This document shows positions 34,723-46,235 of a DNA stretch of 64,000 nt, piece after piece. Location of the stretch: NCBI GenBank assembly GCA_022376925.1, contig JAIOJX010000004.1, forward strand, positions 6,758,001-6,822,000, given 5' to 3'. The position numbers and the translations under genes were made by a program. The notes beneath the pieces are model-generated. The model was not told the DNA's origin. It made no database searches and was given only the letters and a program-made list of their open reading frames with translations. Each line of letters opens with the position of its first letter. Positions within the stretch are counted from its first letter, which is position 1. This stretch comes from Tragulus kanchil. Taxonomy: Eukaryota; Chordata; Mammalia; Artiodactyla; Tragulidae.

Positions 34723-36399
34723 CTTCTTAGAAGTTTGGGGTTTGATTTGTAGGACTTCTCCTACTGCTGTATTTATTGGCTATATCAGGCCCTTTAACAC
34801 TTGTTGTAGGGCTGGTTTTGTGGTACAGAATTCTTTTCATTTTTGCTTGTCTGTGAAGCTTTTGACTTCTCCATCAAATCTGAATGAGATTTTTGCTGGG
34901 TAGAGATTTCCTGGTTGGAGGTTATTCTCTTTTAGCTGTTTAAATGTGTGTTGCCATTCTCTTCTGGCCTGCAGGATTTCTGTTGAAAGATCAGCAGTTA
35001 GATATATGGGGTTTCCTTTATATGTTATTTGTTGTTTGCTCCTAGCTGCTTTTAGTAATCTGTCTTTGTATTTAGTCTGTGTCAGTTTGATTAGAATGTG
35101 CCTTGGTGTGTTTCTTCTGGGGTTTCTCCTGTATGGAACTCTTTGTGCTTCTTGGACTTGGTTGACTATTTCCTTTCCCATGCTGGGGAAGTTTTCAACT
35201 ATAACCTCTTCAAGAATTTTTTCATAGCCTTTCTTCCCCTCTTCTTCCTCTGGAACTCCTATAATTCTAATGTTGGTGTGTTCTTCTGCTTTTGGATGAA
35301 AAGTCCTATAGATATCCATCAGGTCCATCTTTTCTAGTGTGACATTTAATGCTGTGTTTCTTTATTAGTTTTCTGTTTTGATGATCTGTCCACTGGTGTG
35401 ACAGGAGTGTTAAAGTCTCCTAGTATTACTGTGTTATTATTGATTTCTTCTTTTATGTCTGAAAGTATCTGTCTTATGTATTGAGGTGCCCCTGTGTTAG
35501 GTGCGTAGATATTCATGACTGTTATGTCTACCTCTTGGATAGATCCCTTAATCATGATGTAGTGACCTGCCTTGTCTCTTAGAATCTTCTTTACTTTAAA
35601 ATCTATTTTATATGATACGAGGATTGCTACTCCAGCTTTCTTTTCATTTCAATTTACCTGGAATATCTTTTTCTAACCTCTCACTTTCAGTCTGTGAGTG
35701 TCTCTAGGTCTGAAGTGGGTCTCTTGTAAACAGCATATATATGGGTCTTGCTTCTGGATCCATTCAGCCAGCCTGTGTCTTTTGGTTGGAGCATTTAATC
35801 CATTTACATTCAGAGTAATTATTGATACAAATGTTCCTATTGTCATCTTCTTAGAAGTTTGGGGTTTGATTTGTAGGACTTCTCCTACTGCTGTATTTAT
35901 TGGCTATATCAGGCCCTTTAACACTTGTTGTAGGGCTGGTTTTGTGGTACAGAATTCTTTTCATTTTTGCTTGTCTGTGAAGCTTTTGACTTCTCCATCA
36001 AATCTGAATGAGATTTTTGCTGGGTAGAGATTTCCTGGTTGGAGGTTATTCTCTTTTAGCTGTTTAAATGTGTGTTGCCATTCTCTTCTGGCCTGCAGGA
36101 TTTCTGTTGAAAGATCAGCAGTTAGATATATGGGGTTTCCTTTATATGTTATTTGTTGTTTGCTCCTAGCTGCTTTTAGTAATCTGTCTTTGTATTTAGT
36201 CTGTGTCAGTTTGATTAGAATGTGCCTTGGTGTGTTTCTTCTGGGGTTTCTCCTGTATGGAACTCTTTGTGCTTCCTGGACTTGGTTGACTATTTCCTTT
36301 CCCATGCTGGGGAAGTTTTCAACTATAACCTCTTCAAGAATTTTTTCATAGCCTTTCTTCCCCTCTTCTTCCTCTGGAACTCCTATAATTCTAATGTTG
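34152..36399. repeat. Tandem duplication I (period 1,124 bp)
   Basis: 34152-35275 recurs at 35276-36399 with a single obvious difference (gcttcttgg against gcttcctgg). The seam falls at a shared gtgtg and is otherwise clean. It fuses the ORF2 endonuclease region to the middle of ORF1 and creates a chimeric open frame at 34837-35328 (-) whose first 18 residues are ORF2 and the rest ORF1. Confidence 0.94.
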
Positions 36400-36797
36400 G
36401 TGTGTTTGATATTGTCCCATAGGTCTCTGAGGCTATCCTCAGTTCTTTTCATTCTTTGTGCATTGTTCTGTTTTTCAGCAGTTATTTCCACCATTCTGTC
36501 TTCCAGCTCTCTTGTCCATTCTTCTGCCTCTGATATTCTGCTGTTGAGACCTTCTGTAGTATTTTTGAGTTCAGCAATTGAGTTGGTATTTTCTATTTGC
36601 TTATTTTTCATTTCGTGCATGTCTTTTCTCAGTGCACTAATTTCCTCTAATATTCTGTTTTCAGTGTTTTGAATCCTCATTAGTATCGATTTTCTGAATT
36701 CTCTTTCAGATAATTTGTCTATCTCCTCTTCTGTACTTTGAAGCTGTGTTTCTCTAGCTTGGTCCTTCATTTGTGCAGTGTTTCTCTGTCATTTCAT
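35961..36797 (-). pseudogene. L1-B ORF1, stop at codon 3
   Basis: The conserved ORF1 start (ATG at 36797-36795) is followed by AAA and then TGA at 36791-36789, where L1-A has CGT. An open frame of 269 codons resumes at an internal Met at 36770 and ends at 35961 with a TGA after SFTDKQK, about 16 codons before the family stop. Coiled coil, RRM (NIRIIGVPEEEEG) and most of the C-terminal domain (ARREWQHTFKQLKENN) are present. Initiation at 36770 could give a nearly complete protein lacking the first nine residues. Confidence 0.88.
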
Positions 36798-38794
36798 TAT
36801 TAGGTTAATTTTTGTTTCTTTGTGTGTGTGTCTGTGTGTGTGGAGTTCTTTTTCCCACCAGGCTTCTTGGTTGAATTCTCCGTTCCTTTTGGTTTCTGTC
36901 CTTGTAGAAGGGTTCAGTGGTTTGTGTCTTGGGTGGTCTTTGGTCTTGTTTACAGGGGAATAATCTCTAGTGTTGTATGTTCTTTGATAATGTGGAGTCC
37001 TGGAACAGGGCTTCCACGCCAAGGTTCCTTGGTTTGATGATTGGTCAGGGGATGTAGGCTCTATGTCTGGTTTGCTATGGTGTTTAGTGATACTAGTTCA
37101 AATACTAGCATATGAGGAGCAAGAGGTGCATCCCTGATGGTTGACAGTCTAAAAGCATGCAGATATTTTGTAACAAAGTTGTAAAATATACATGCATACA
37201 CAGCAATAACCACAACTGAACAGTGTTACAGAGATAAACCACCGAAAAATTTTCTGGCAAACAGTACAATCAAAGATGATACCTGCCTGTTAAGCTCTAA
37301 ATTAAATAAAATACTGCGTAGAAAAATAGATCCAGGGCAAGGTCCCGGCTTGGACTATTACAATGAAGGCAATTTTTAACTAAGACATGTGTTGGGGGTG
37401 AGGAGGACGAGATTGTATGGGTAATGAGAAGGAATAGATTCGTCTTGCAAGGATTTTGTAGGGCTAGGTAGCAAAGATTAGTGTGTTGTATTGTTTAGTG
37501 CAGCTGGAAGAGAATAGTGGAGACAGGAAGATAGGAAATATTTATCTAGAGGATGGTGGTAGATAGGAAAAGATATTACATTTAGACCATAGAGGGAGGA
37601 AGTAGTGGCAAATAGGAAAGAAAATTAAAATTTTCCAAAAATTAAAATTTAACAAAAAATTTAAAAATTAAAAAAAATTAAAAATTAAAACATTAAAAAT
37701 TAACAAGAAGAGACACAAACAAACAAACCAGACCAATCAATTGAATAAACAAAACAGTCCAAAACAAACAAACAAAAAATGGTAAATACTGTCCCTGGTT
37801 TTTACCTTCTCATCTGCTTGGTGGAAACCAGTCTACTCTTGGTGTTGTCTTGATGATCTTTCCCTTACAGCACCGGTTGCTATGGTTTCTGTTTTTGTTT
37901 TCAGCAAAACAAAGGCTATTCCGCGAGCTCAGGTGCTGGCCGGGGCAGCCGGGCTGTTCTCAGTCAATCGGGCGCGGGCCGCGGCACACGCTGTTCCGTG
38001 CTGGAGGGGGGAGCCCCGGTCCCACTGTTCACCCGCTGGTAGCCTCCAATCTCTGCTCTTCTCCTGGTTTCCTCTGCCACAGCTGCAGCTCTGGGGGTGC
38101 ACAGACTCTTCAGGTTGCTGGTGCATGCACACTGCCAGATACGGGATCAAGTTCCAAACGCGGACACGAGCTTCCCCGTCCGGCTCAAGCCAGTTCCCTG
38201 GTCAGCAACCCGTGGGCGGCTTCTCATCTCTGTTCAGCAAGCCCCCCACTAGCAGTGTTTGAACTTACCCAGCGCCCGGCGGAAAGGCGGGATTTTGGTG
38301 CTAACCACTGCCTTCTGTCCTTGCGGCGCACTTCCCAGAGCTCTCTCCACCAGTCTCCCCTTCCGGCTCAAGCCAGGGCCCCCCTTCTGGCTCGAGCCAG
38401 GTATCTGGGCAGCACCCCGGGGGAAATTCCCAGCTGCATTCAGCACGCCCCTGCTAGCAGTGTCTCAACTCCGCCGGCCACCCAGTGGGATTTTTGGGAT
38501 TTTCGCGCTGAGTGCTGCCTTCTCTTCTCCCAATGTTCTGCTCAGGCTCTCTTTTAGGGCACTTTCCAGCACTCTCTCCACCTGTCTGGTGTGGGGTTTG
38601 GGGTACAGGGTTCTCAGAACAGGAGCTCTGGGACAGTTCTGGCTGTTCACTCTCCGACCCTCACAGACCTAAGGAGTTATTTTGTCATCTAGCCTCTGGT
38701 TTGTTGGTGTTGTTTCATTTCTTGATTAGTTCTGGTCATTCTACTGGGGAGCTGGTGAAATCTTCCCCTCATTCCTCCGCCATATTGGCTCCCC
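36798..38794 (-). promoter_or_regulatory. 5' UTR of L1-B
   Basis: Rich in CpG from 38794 down to about 37900, then A-rich (T-rich on the L1 strand) at about 37620-37790, then an A/C-rich leader to ORF1. The first about 530 bases have no counterpart in L1-A, where the minisatellite takes their place; homology starts near 38265. Several frames on both strands are open because of base composition. Known L1 biology makes this the internal promoter. Confidence 0.75.
38777..38786 (-). promoter_or_regulatory. YY1-like site at the start of L1-B
   Basis: aatatggcgg on the L1 strand, about 9-18 bases from the 5' end, closely resembles the YY1 motif (core ATGG). In human L1 a YY1 site at about the same distance directs initiation at the first base. 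The duplicate copy is at 39889-39898. Confidence 0.6.
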
Positions 38795-39500
38795 TCACAC
38801 ACATTTCTCACTTGCCCAAATTTTACTTAAAACTTAACCTCCATTTTAAGTGATCAGGCATCCTTCCTTAAGACTCCATTACATTCCAGTGTAGAGTTGA
38901 AAAAAGTAAAAAACTAAATAAAAATGTTCTATTTCTTCTAAGATTCTTAACATACACTGCAGGAAATAGAAATCATTGTGCCATTGATCTTCAGAAGTCT
39001 TCTTAGAGCCACCACTTAGTCCTGTTACTTCAAATTTTTCTCAAGGTGTTCTTTGAGTTAGTTTTCCAGTCTGTGGGATAAAGGAGTCTTCCTTCTTCAT
39101 ATTTGACATAGTATTCTTCCTAAAGAAGGTGGTGATCCAAGCCCCATCTAAGGTCACAGTCTACAAGCTTTAGAATACCAGAAGAGGCAGTTTGTTACAC
39201 TGCATTTAAGTCCACCGCTTTTGTCCTTTCTAATTTTATTCCCTTATTTTATTGCTAACAGGTTGCACCGACGAGGCTCTTCTGGGGCTCAGAGCCGGTC
39301 TCTTGGCTGTGCCAGAATTTCAGAGATCGATCGAGGAACCCTCAGGTCCTCAGGGGCCTCAGCACCTCCTCAGCTGGAGACCTGCACAAACCTTGCCCTG
39401 GGCAAGCTGCCTCCTCAGCTGAGCCCACTCCTGCTTCTTTCTTATCCTGATCCATATACCTGCTTCTAGAAACCACCCTCAAAACATTTCTTTTGTTCAT
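38795..39500. other. Unassigned stretch with a GC-rich exon-like island
   Basis: 38795-39240 is ordinary AT-rich sequence. At 39230-39251 a pyrimidine tract and gctaacag look like a 3' splice site; the following 39252-39470 is GC-rich with CpG (accgacgaggc, agatcgatcgagg) and is followed by no clear donor. A frame of 82 codons runs across it from 39221. I recognise no protein. It may be a lone exon, part of an unknown repeat, or chance. Repeated at 40333-40582 by duplication J. Confidence 0.3.
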
Positions 39501-39509
39501 TAATCACAC

Positions 39510-41425
39510 ATTTTGGGGTACTTTTTTCATATTTTTAATTTTATTCTGTTTTTAACTTTTTATTTTATATTGGAGTGTAGCTAATTAAACATTCTGTGGT
39601 AATTTCAGGTGAACAGCAAAGGGACTCAAGCACACATATAACCATGTATCCATTCTCCCGCAAACTTCCCTCCCTTCCAGGCTGCCACATGACATTGAGC
39701 CAAGTTCCCTGGTCCTGTTGCATGTCCATGTTAAAAATAGCACTGTGTACGTGTCAATCCCAACCTCCCTACCTATCCCTTCTACCCATCCTTGCCCCAG
39801 CAACTACAAGTTCCTTCCAGCTAAGTTGTTTCATTTCTTGATTAGTTCTGGTCATTCTACTGACTGGTGAAATCTTCCCCTCATTCCTCCGCCATATTGG
39901 CTCCCCTCACACACATTTCTCACTTGCCCAAATTTTACTTAAAACTTAACCTCCATTTTAAGTGATCAGGCATCCTTCCTTAAGACTCCATTACATTCCA
40001 GTGTAGAGTTGAAAAAAGTAAAAAACTAAATAAAAATGTTCTATTTCTTCTAAGATTCTTAACATACACTGCAGGAAATAGAAATCATTGTGCCATTGAT
40101 CTTCAGAAGTCTTCTTAGAGCCACCACTTAGTCCTGTTACTTCAAATTTTTCTCAAGGTGTTCTTTGAGTTAGTTTTCCAGTCTGTGGGATAAAGGAGTC
40201 TTCCTTCTTCATATTTGACATAGTATTCTTCCTAAAGAAGGTGGTGATCCAAGCCCCATCTAAGGTCACAGTCTACAAGCTTTAGAATACCAGAAGAGGC
40301 AGTTTGTTACACTGCATTTAAGTCCACCGCTTTTGTCCTTTCTAATTTTATTCCCTTATTTTATTGCTAACAGGTTGCACCGACGAGGCTCTTCTGGGGC
40401 TCAGAGCCGGTCTCTTGGCTGTGCCAGAATTTCAGAGATCGATCGAGGAACCCTCAGGTCCTCAGGGGCCTCAGCACCTCCTCAGCTGGAGACCTGCACA
40501 AACCTTGCCCTGGGCAAGCTGCCTCCTCAGCTGAGCCCACTCCTGCTTCTTTCTTATCCTGATCCATATACCTGCTTCTAGAAACCACCCTCAAAACATT
40601 TCTTTTGTTCATTAATCACACATTTTGGGGTACTTTTTTCATATTTTTAATTTTATTCTGTTTTTAACTTTTTATTTTATATTGGAGTGTAGCTAATTAA
40701 ACATTCTGTGGTAATTTCAGGTGAACAGCAAAGGGACTCAAGCACACATATAACCATGTATCCATTCTCCCGCAAACTTCCCTCCCTTCCAGGCTGCCAC
40801 ATGACATTGAGCCAAGTTCCCTGGTCCTGTTGCATGTCCATGTTAAAAATAGCACTGTGTACGTGTCAATCCCAACCTCCCTACCTATCCCTTCTACCCA
40901 TCCTTGCCCCAGCAACTACAAGTTCCTTCTCTAAGTCTGTAAGTCTATATCTCTTTAGTAAATAAGTTCATTTGTATTATTTCTTTTTAGAAGGGATGTC
41001 ACATGACATTTCTCCTTTTTTTACTTCACTCAGTATAATAATCTCCAGGTCCATCTATGATGCTGCAAATGGCATTATTGCCTTCTTTTGAACGACCGAG
41101 TAATATTCCATTGTGTATATGTACCATGTCATCTTTATCCACTCCTCTTCCGACGGACATCTAGTTGCTCCCATGTCTTGGCTTTTATAAACCGTGCTAC
41201 AATGAGCTTTGAGGTGCATGTATCCTTTCATACCATGATTTTCTCTTCATATATGTCCAGAAGTGGGATTGCAGGGTCATATGGTAGGTCTATTTTTAAT
41301 TTTTAAAGGAACTTTCATACTGTTCTCTGTAATGGCTGTACCAATTTATATTCCCACCAACAGTAAAAGGAGGATCCCCTTCTCTCCACACCCTCTCCAG
41401 AATTTTTTGTTTGTAGATTTTTTGG
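39510..41425 (-). mobile_element. Older 5'-truncated L1 (3' UTR and end of ORF2)
   Basis: 39535-39824 (and again 40650-40936) is L1 3' UTR in reverse (ttttatattggagtgtagc, gaacagcaaagggactcaa). From 40937 to 41425 comes the end of ORF2 in reverse: aatattccattgtgtatat, aagtgggattgcagggtca and ttcccaccaacagta are hallmark segments. Duplication J lengthens it by about 300 bases. Diverged and non-coding. Confidence 0.85.
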
Positions 41426-43562
41426 TGATAGCCCTTGAGTAGCTGTTATGATATGGAATTTAGATTAGGAGTTAGGCATTCCTTCATTGACCAGAACAGC
41501 CCACCTCGTGCACTCATGAGGCTCACAATATGCCCAGAAACAAAATCAATTGCTGTAGAGTTACAAATATGTTTATTATTTTTGGCCATTCAGCCTTCTT
41601 CATGTTATGGGAGAATTCTTTAGGGGTTGTTGATGGAAAGTAAGACACATTTCTTCCTAAAGATGCTAGTAGTGTTCCATATTCCCTGAGTATAGGCATA
41701 GAATTTCGGATTGCTAGTTAAGCACTCATGCTTACTGGGAAAGTTTGAGAGAGTAAAGCAGAGAGGCAAGAACAGTTTAGCAGCAGAGCAAATGCCTAGT
41801 GGTGCATTTCCCTGTGTCAGTGTCTCAAAGAGATCATGCCTGTTCACATCCATCTGAACCATCTTCATGTCCTGGTTCAGATCTTTTTGGACAACCCAGT
41901 AATTACAATGGTAGACTTTACTGTTGGCCAGATCCCAACTAGCATCCCCTGTGTTAGGATGTCGCCTCCAAACAAGTGCTGAGAGATTTGATAGCATCTG
42001 AGAGCAGTAAGAGTAGAGAAGGAACTGGCCGCCACCGTGAGAGGAGTGCTGTTAGAGAAAATCATTAATGTTGAGGTCAGAACAAAAGCTGAAAGTTCAA
42101 TGGGATCAACATTGCTCAAAGTAGACCCTGGAATCCTCTAGGGGAGCCTTTCTTCCTGCCTTTGATTCTTCCTCCTTTACTCCATATGTTCATCCTTTCC
42201 CTCATTATCTCCCTGGAGAACTAGGTGCTTGCAAGTTTGCAGGATGAGTCAGACTCAGTTCCTCCCATGAAGGAGCCCTGAACTTAGAGTTACAACAGTA
42301 CCTTCTAATGATCTAGATGACTTTGAGTAAAGTTGTTTTTTTTTTTTTTTTTTCCCCTCACTTCTGGATCCTCTAGCTTTATTTCCTTATTTAATTCAGG
42401 AACTAGAGATGATTTTTAAGGTTTGCCTGCCTCTTAAAGTTTGCTAGTTTTTAAAAATCATCACTTCATGGGCTCAGCATTCGGCTAAGAATATAATGCA
42501 ATCCTCATGAAACTGACAAGCACTATTATTGTGTCTCATATTTTACAGATGAGGAAACCAAGGCTTAATAAGATTAAAGAAATTGCAGAAGATAGCAAGC
42601 TAGTAAGTGGAAAAGTTAGAATGTGAGCCCAGCATATCTGACTCTACATATCATCCTTATGTTATATTGCCTTTTACTGAAGTCAGCGACTATTCTATGG
42701 CTGGCTTAGCTAGAACTAATTGAAGCTGCAAAGGTGCCTGGGTTTTGGAAACAAAATTGCCTCTGTTCTAATGAAAGTGCCATTACACTATGAGGGTCTT
42801 AGGGCAAATTACTTAACCCCCTCTCAGACTATCAATGCATTAATAACAAATTTTGTACTATAAACTATTGCCATATTAAGCTTTGCTTTAGAAATCAATA
42901 GCCATTGATTTCCTAACTCCCAGAATATCACTACCTTCCTTATTTCAGTGCCTGAGATTTCACCATTATAATGTAGCTTCCTTCAAGAAACCATTATGTT
43001 TTTAGTAAGGTCCTCTTCTATTAATAACAAAAATGTTGATTGGGATTATATTATGCCAGGCCATTATCTCATTATTCCTCATGACAACCATGTATTTTAT
43101 GCACACAGAATATGAACAGTAATTATTCCCATGTTATATATGGGAAAATGAAATTCAGAGAGATGGTGAAGGTCACACAACTTGTAACTGGTAGAACTGT
43201 GATTCAATCCAGACTCCTATGCTTCTGACTTACTCTTAGCCATCTGTCACCAATAGATAGCTCTGAAAGAATTAGGATAGAGTCATTATTACATAAATAT
43301 GGATTCATTTGTTTCTCCTGTCATTTTCTCCACAAGAAGAAGGGCCAGAACAGCATGAAGAACACAGTTGTGTGGGAAGGGCAGCCAATTAAAATAAAAG
43401 AGAAAAGCCGTGAAAGCCAACTTCCCAGAGCTGGGGAGGGCTGATTATGGAGATTAATTTGCCTTTACTTGTTTGGCTTTGCCCTCATGCTGGGATTGCT
43501 GCTGGGAGACAAGGCAACTCTGATTCCAATTAGAATTACAGAGGCTCAGGGCTGGGAAACCA
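41426..43562. other. Gene-free stretch; possible decayed retrocopies and MIR pieces
   Basis: Two overlapping - strand frames (41620-41997, 125 codons; 41877-42119, 80 codons) are longer than expected here and sit upstream, on that strand, of an aataataaaca near 41570, so a decayed processed pseudogene is possible; parent unknown. At 42336-42353 a T run lies about 25 bases from tttatt (42378-42383), again like a reverse mRNA end. MIR-like (-) segments occur at about 42540-42650 (acagatgaggaaaccaagg) and 43125-43235. 43330-43560 is a candidate conserved non-coding element with homeodomain-like attaattt and caattag. Confidence 0.4.
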
Positions 43563-44058
43563 AGACAGCTTATTAAAAAGCAAAGACATCACTTTGCCTA
43601 CAAAGGTCCGCATAGTCAAAGCTATGGTTTTTCCAGTAACCATGTATGTATGTGAGAGTTGGGCTATTAAGAAGGCTGGGCACCAAAAAGTTGATGCCTT
43701 TGAACTGTGGTGCTGCATTAGACCCTTGAGAGCCTCTTGAAAGCAAAGAGCTCAAACCAGTCACTTCTGAAGGAAATTAGCCCTAAATATTCATTTGAAT
43801 CACTAATGCTGAAGCTCCAACACTTTGCACACCTGATGCAAAGAGCCGACTCTCTGTTAAAGACCCTGATGCTTAGAAAAATGGAAGGCATTAAGAGAGG
43901 GCGTTGACAGAGGTTGAGATGGCTGGATGGCATCACTGCCTCAGAGGACATGAGTTTGAGTCAGCTCTGGGAGATAGTGAAGGACAGGCAAACCTGCCGT
44001 GCTGCAGTTCATGGGGTTGCAAAGAGTCAGGTACAACTTAGTGACTGAACAACAACAA
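43563..44058 (+). mobile_element. BovB (RTE LINE) 3' end
   Basis: Sense copy of the BovB 3' region: aaagcaaagacatcacttt, ccagtaaccatgtatgtat, gcctttgaactgtggtgct, gacaggcaaacctgccgtg, ending gtgactgaacaacaacaa. It encodes broken remains of the reverse transcriptase C-terminus and the 3' UTR. BovB is typical of ruminants and is thought to have entered their lineage by horizontal transfer. Confidence 0.92.
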
Positions 44059-44975
44059 GGGCTGGGAAAGAATTTGGAGAGTAGAGCCTTCAACTCTCCT
44101 CTATTGAAGGCACCCCCTCTATAACAACAGAAACTGTTAATTTATTCCCCTTGCCTCTGCTATACCATCTTTGTGACCAAGAATTCGCTACAGCCTTCTC
44201 ATCCGCTCCATGTTTCAGCGCTCCTCCCTGTCTCAAGTTTGAATTTGTTTTGTTCTTTTCTGTTGATCAACAAATAATGAATGTACTGTTGTTGTTGTTG
44301 TTTCTTTTTTTTTTTTTCTGTAGAATTGTAAAATATAATTGTACATCTTTTAGGAATAAATAATCACGTCACATACTCTGCCTCCCAGTCTTGGTACTAT
44401 CCACTGACCTGGTTCCTCTTACTTATTCTTCTGATTTTAGGTCACACATCACTTTTCTGAAAAGACCTTCTCTCACACCTTAAACAAAGCCAGTTTCTCC
44501 TGTTTTTTTTTGCAGCCGCAACATCTATGGCAACAATTACATAATGATATGTTGAACACTTACATTTCCTCCAAGAAAAAGTTCTGTTAAGGGCAAGAAC
44601 TTATTTGTCTTGTTAATATATGTTTATTGGGCACCGTGTTTATTTGTTCCATTAAGAACATTTATGGATAATCTTCCACATACCAGTTTCTGTACTTTTG
44701 AACAAGAGAGATTCAGTTCTTTACCTGATATACTTTAGAGTCTAGTGGACTTTTTCATCCTTTTTCTTAACTTCTCCTTCTCATAGTATTACTGAGTACA
44801 AGTTTGTGTCTCCAACTCACAGTGAGGCCAAACAAACTTACAGATTGGAGTTTGGAACAGGGAAAACTTTAGTGCAGGGCTATGAAAGGAGAATGGGTGA
44901 CTCAAAAAATGTATCCCAAACTCCCCAAAGGGCTTCAACAGAGCTTTTTAAAAGGGTGAGATGGTGGTGGTGGTG
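44059..44975. other. Gene-free intergenic stretch
   Basis: No known gene or clear repeat, apart from a short (GTT)n and T run at 44287-44320. Open frames of 63-70 codons have no recognisable content. Confidence 0.5.
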
Positions 44976-44976
44976 G

Positions 44977-45182
44977 GGTTCCCAGGCCCAGTGGTAAAGA
45001 CTCTGCCTGCCAATGCAGGAGACTCAGATTTGATCCCTCAGTTGGGAAGATCCCCTGGAGAAGGAGATAGAAACTCACATCAGTATTTTTGCCTGGAGAA
45101 TCCCATGGACAGAGGAGCCTGGTGGGCAACAATCCATGGGGTTGCAAAGTGGTGAATATGACTGAGCAACGAAACACGCATG
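44977..45182 (+). mobile_element. Bov-tA SINE
   Basis: tRNA-derived head (agactctgcctgccaatgc, gatttgatccctcagttgg) followed by a BovB-derived body (tggagaatcccatggacag, gaggagcctggtgggcaac) and the end atgactgagcaacgaa. More diverged than the Bov-tA at 46032. Confidence 0.92.
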
Positions 45183-46010
45183 AGGGAGGGGGATCACAGG
45201 ATGTGTGATTGGCTTGCCAACAGTTCTCTGATGGTTGATGGTGAGGTAACAGGATAGTGCTACAGGAGTTAAGATTGTCAGTCCTTAGGATCCTGGAGGC
45301 CTGGGGGCTATGTGCTCACAGGCATCAAAACGTTAACATTTTCCGCTTGGTGGGGGTGGGGGTTCATATCTGTAAAAAAATCTTGAATTGTGCTTCAGAT
45401 ACTGTTAGCTAGGTACTTCAGAGAGGAGCTAAAGCAGAGGAAATGGGGAATCTACCCCCTCTTCCCTAGGAAGGCCCCATGGGGTCCTGCTAAGTTACAA
45501 TAACAAGTGGTAATAAGAGAATTTTGCTGTGTGATTGCTCTGTACGCTATTTCTCTAAGTTAAAGTGATTTAGATGTGTGCTCACTGCCATGTTTTACTG
45601 TCTGAACTGCATTTCTCCCAATTTTGCAGATTCCAGAAACTGAGGCTAGGCAGTTCACCTGATGATTGCACAGTAGGCCTTCATCAGAGGCATCATTGTT
45701 TTCCTTCATTCATCTTTTCAGCTCCTGCTTCCTTTTGCAGTTCTGGTTCCACTTGTCTCAGCATTTGTAATGAAATGCTTCAGCCATAGTATAGGGTGAA
45801 CTACAGGGTTAGAATGACTTCAGTTTTAAAGTGCTCTGGCCCTGACTAGTTGTGTGACCTTGTGCTAGTCAGTTACATTCTCTAATTCTCAGGTTCCTGA
45901 AGAATTTTAATTCATACTTCATAATTTTTAGGGGATTAACACAAAGTAGTAGTAATACTAGCAGCAGAAGCATCACTCCCATTAGTACCACCAGCAGCAT
46001 CTGATAATTA
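45183..46010. other. Gene-free stretch with a MIR piece
   Basis: MIR-like (+) at about 45790-45925 (ttgtgtgaccttgtgctag). The rest is unassigned; the 71-codon frame at 45574 shows nothing familiar. Confidence 0.5.
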
Positions 46011-46031
46011 TGTGATACTTCTTATGAACCA

Positions 46032-46235
46032 CCGGGCTTCCCTGGTGGCTCAGATGTTAAAGAATCTGCCTGCATTGCAGGAGACCCAGGTTTGATCCCT
46101 GGATTGGGAAGACCCTCTGGAGAAGGAAATGGCAACCCACTCCAGTATTCTTGCCTGGAGAATCCCATGGACAGAGGAGCCTGGCGGGCTATAGTCCATG
46201 GAGTCGCAAAGAGTTGGGCACAACTAAACCACTAA
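46032..46235 (+). mobile_element. Bov-tA SINE
   Basis: Well-preserved copy: gcttccctggtggctcaga, gcctgcattgcaggagacc, gtttgatccctggattggg, cactccagtattcttgcct, gagtcgcaaagagttgggc. Pol III B-box-like ggtttgatccc is present. A MIR-like (-) segment follows at about 46290-46430 (ctcaagtgaggtaaaggag). Confidence 0.95.

Larger units (their letters stand above)
30572..38794 (-). mobile_element. L1-B: full-length ruminant L1 with intact 5' end
   Basis: The element runs from its 5' end near 38794 through a 5' UTR, ORF1 (near 36797), ORF2 (from 34722 or its duplicate at 35846), 3' UTR and poly(A) at 30572-30580. Its span of 8.2 kb includes one 1,124-bp duplication (I), so about 7.1 kb when collapsed. 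ORF1 has a stop at codon 3, and ORF2 has at least five frame breaks, so it is inactive. I found no target-site duplication; the sequence beyond the 5' end lies within duplication J, so the flank may be misjoined. Confidence 0.92.
38709..40936. repeat. Tandem duplication J (period 1,112-1,116 bp)
   Basis: 38709-39824 recurs at 39825-40936. Copy 2 has a 4-base loss near its start (ctactgactgg against ctactggggagctgg), and the end of copy 1 is altered (ccttccagctaag against ccttctctaag). It includes the last about 85 bases of the L1-B 5' end, so an orphan L1 5' tip is present at about 39825-39906. Confidence 0.93.

Noticed and set aside
37850..38853. Overlapping frames of 113-235 codons in the L1-B 5' UTR
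   Set aside because: Open because of GC-rich composition; the region aligns with non-coding L1 leader and has no motifs.
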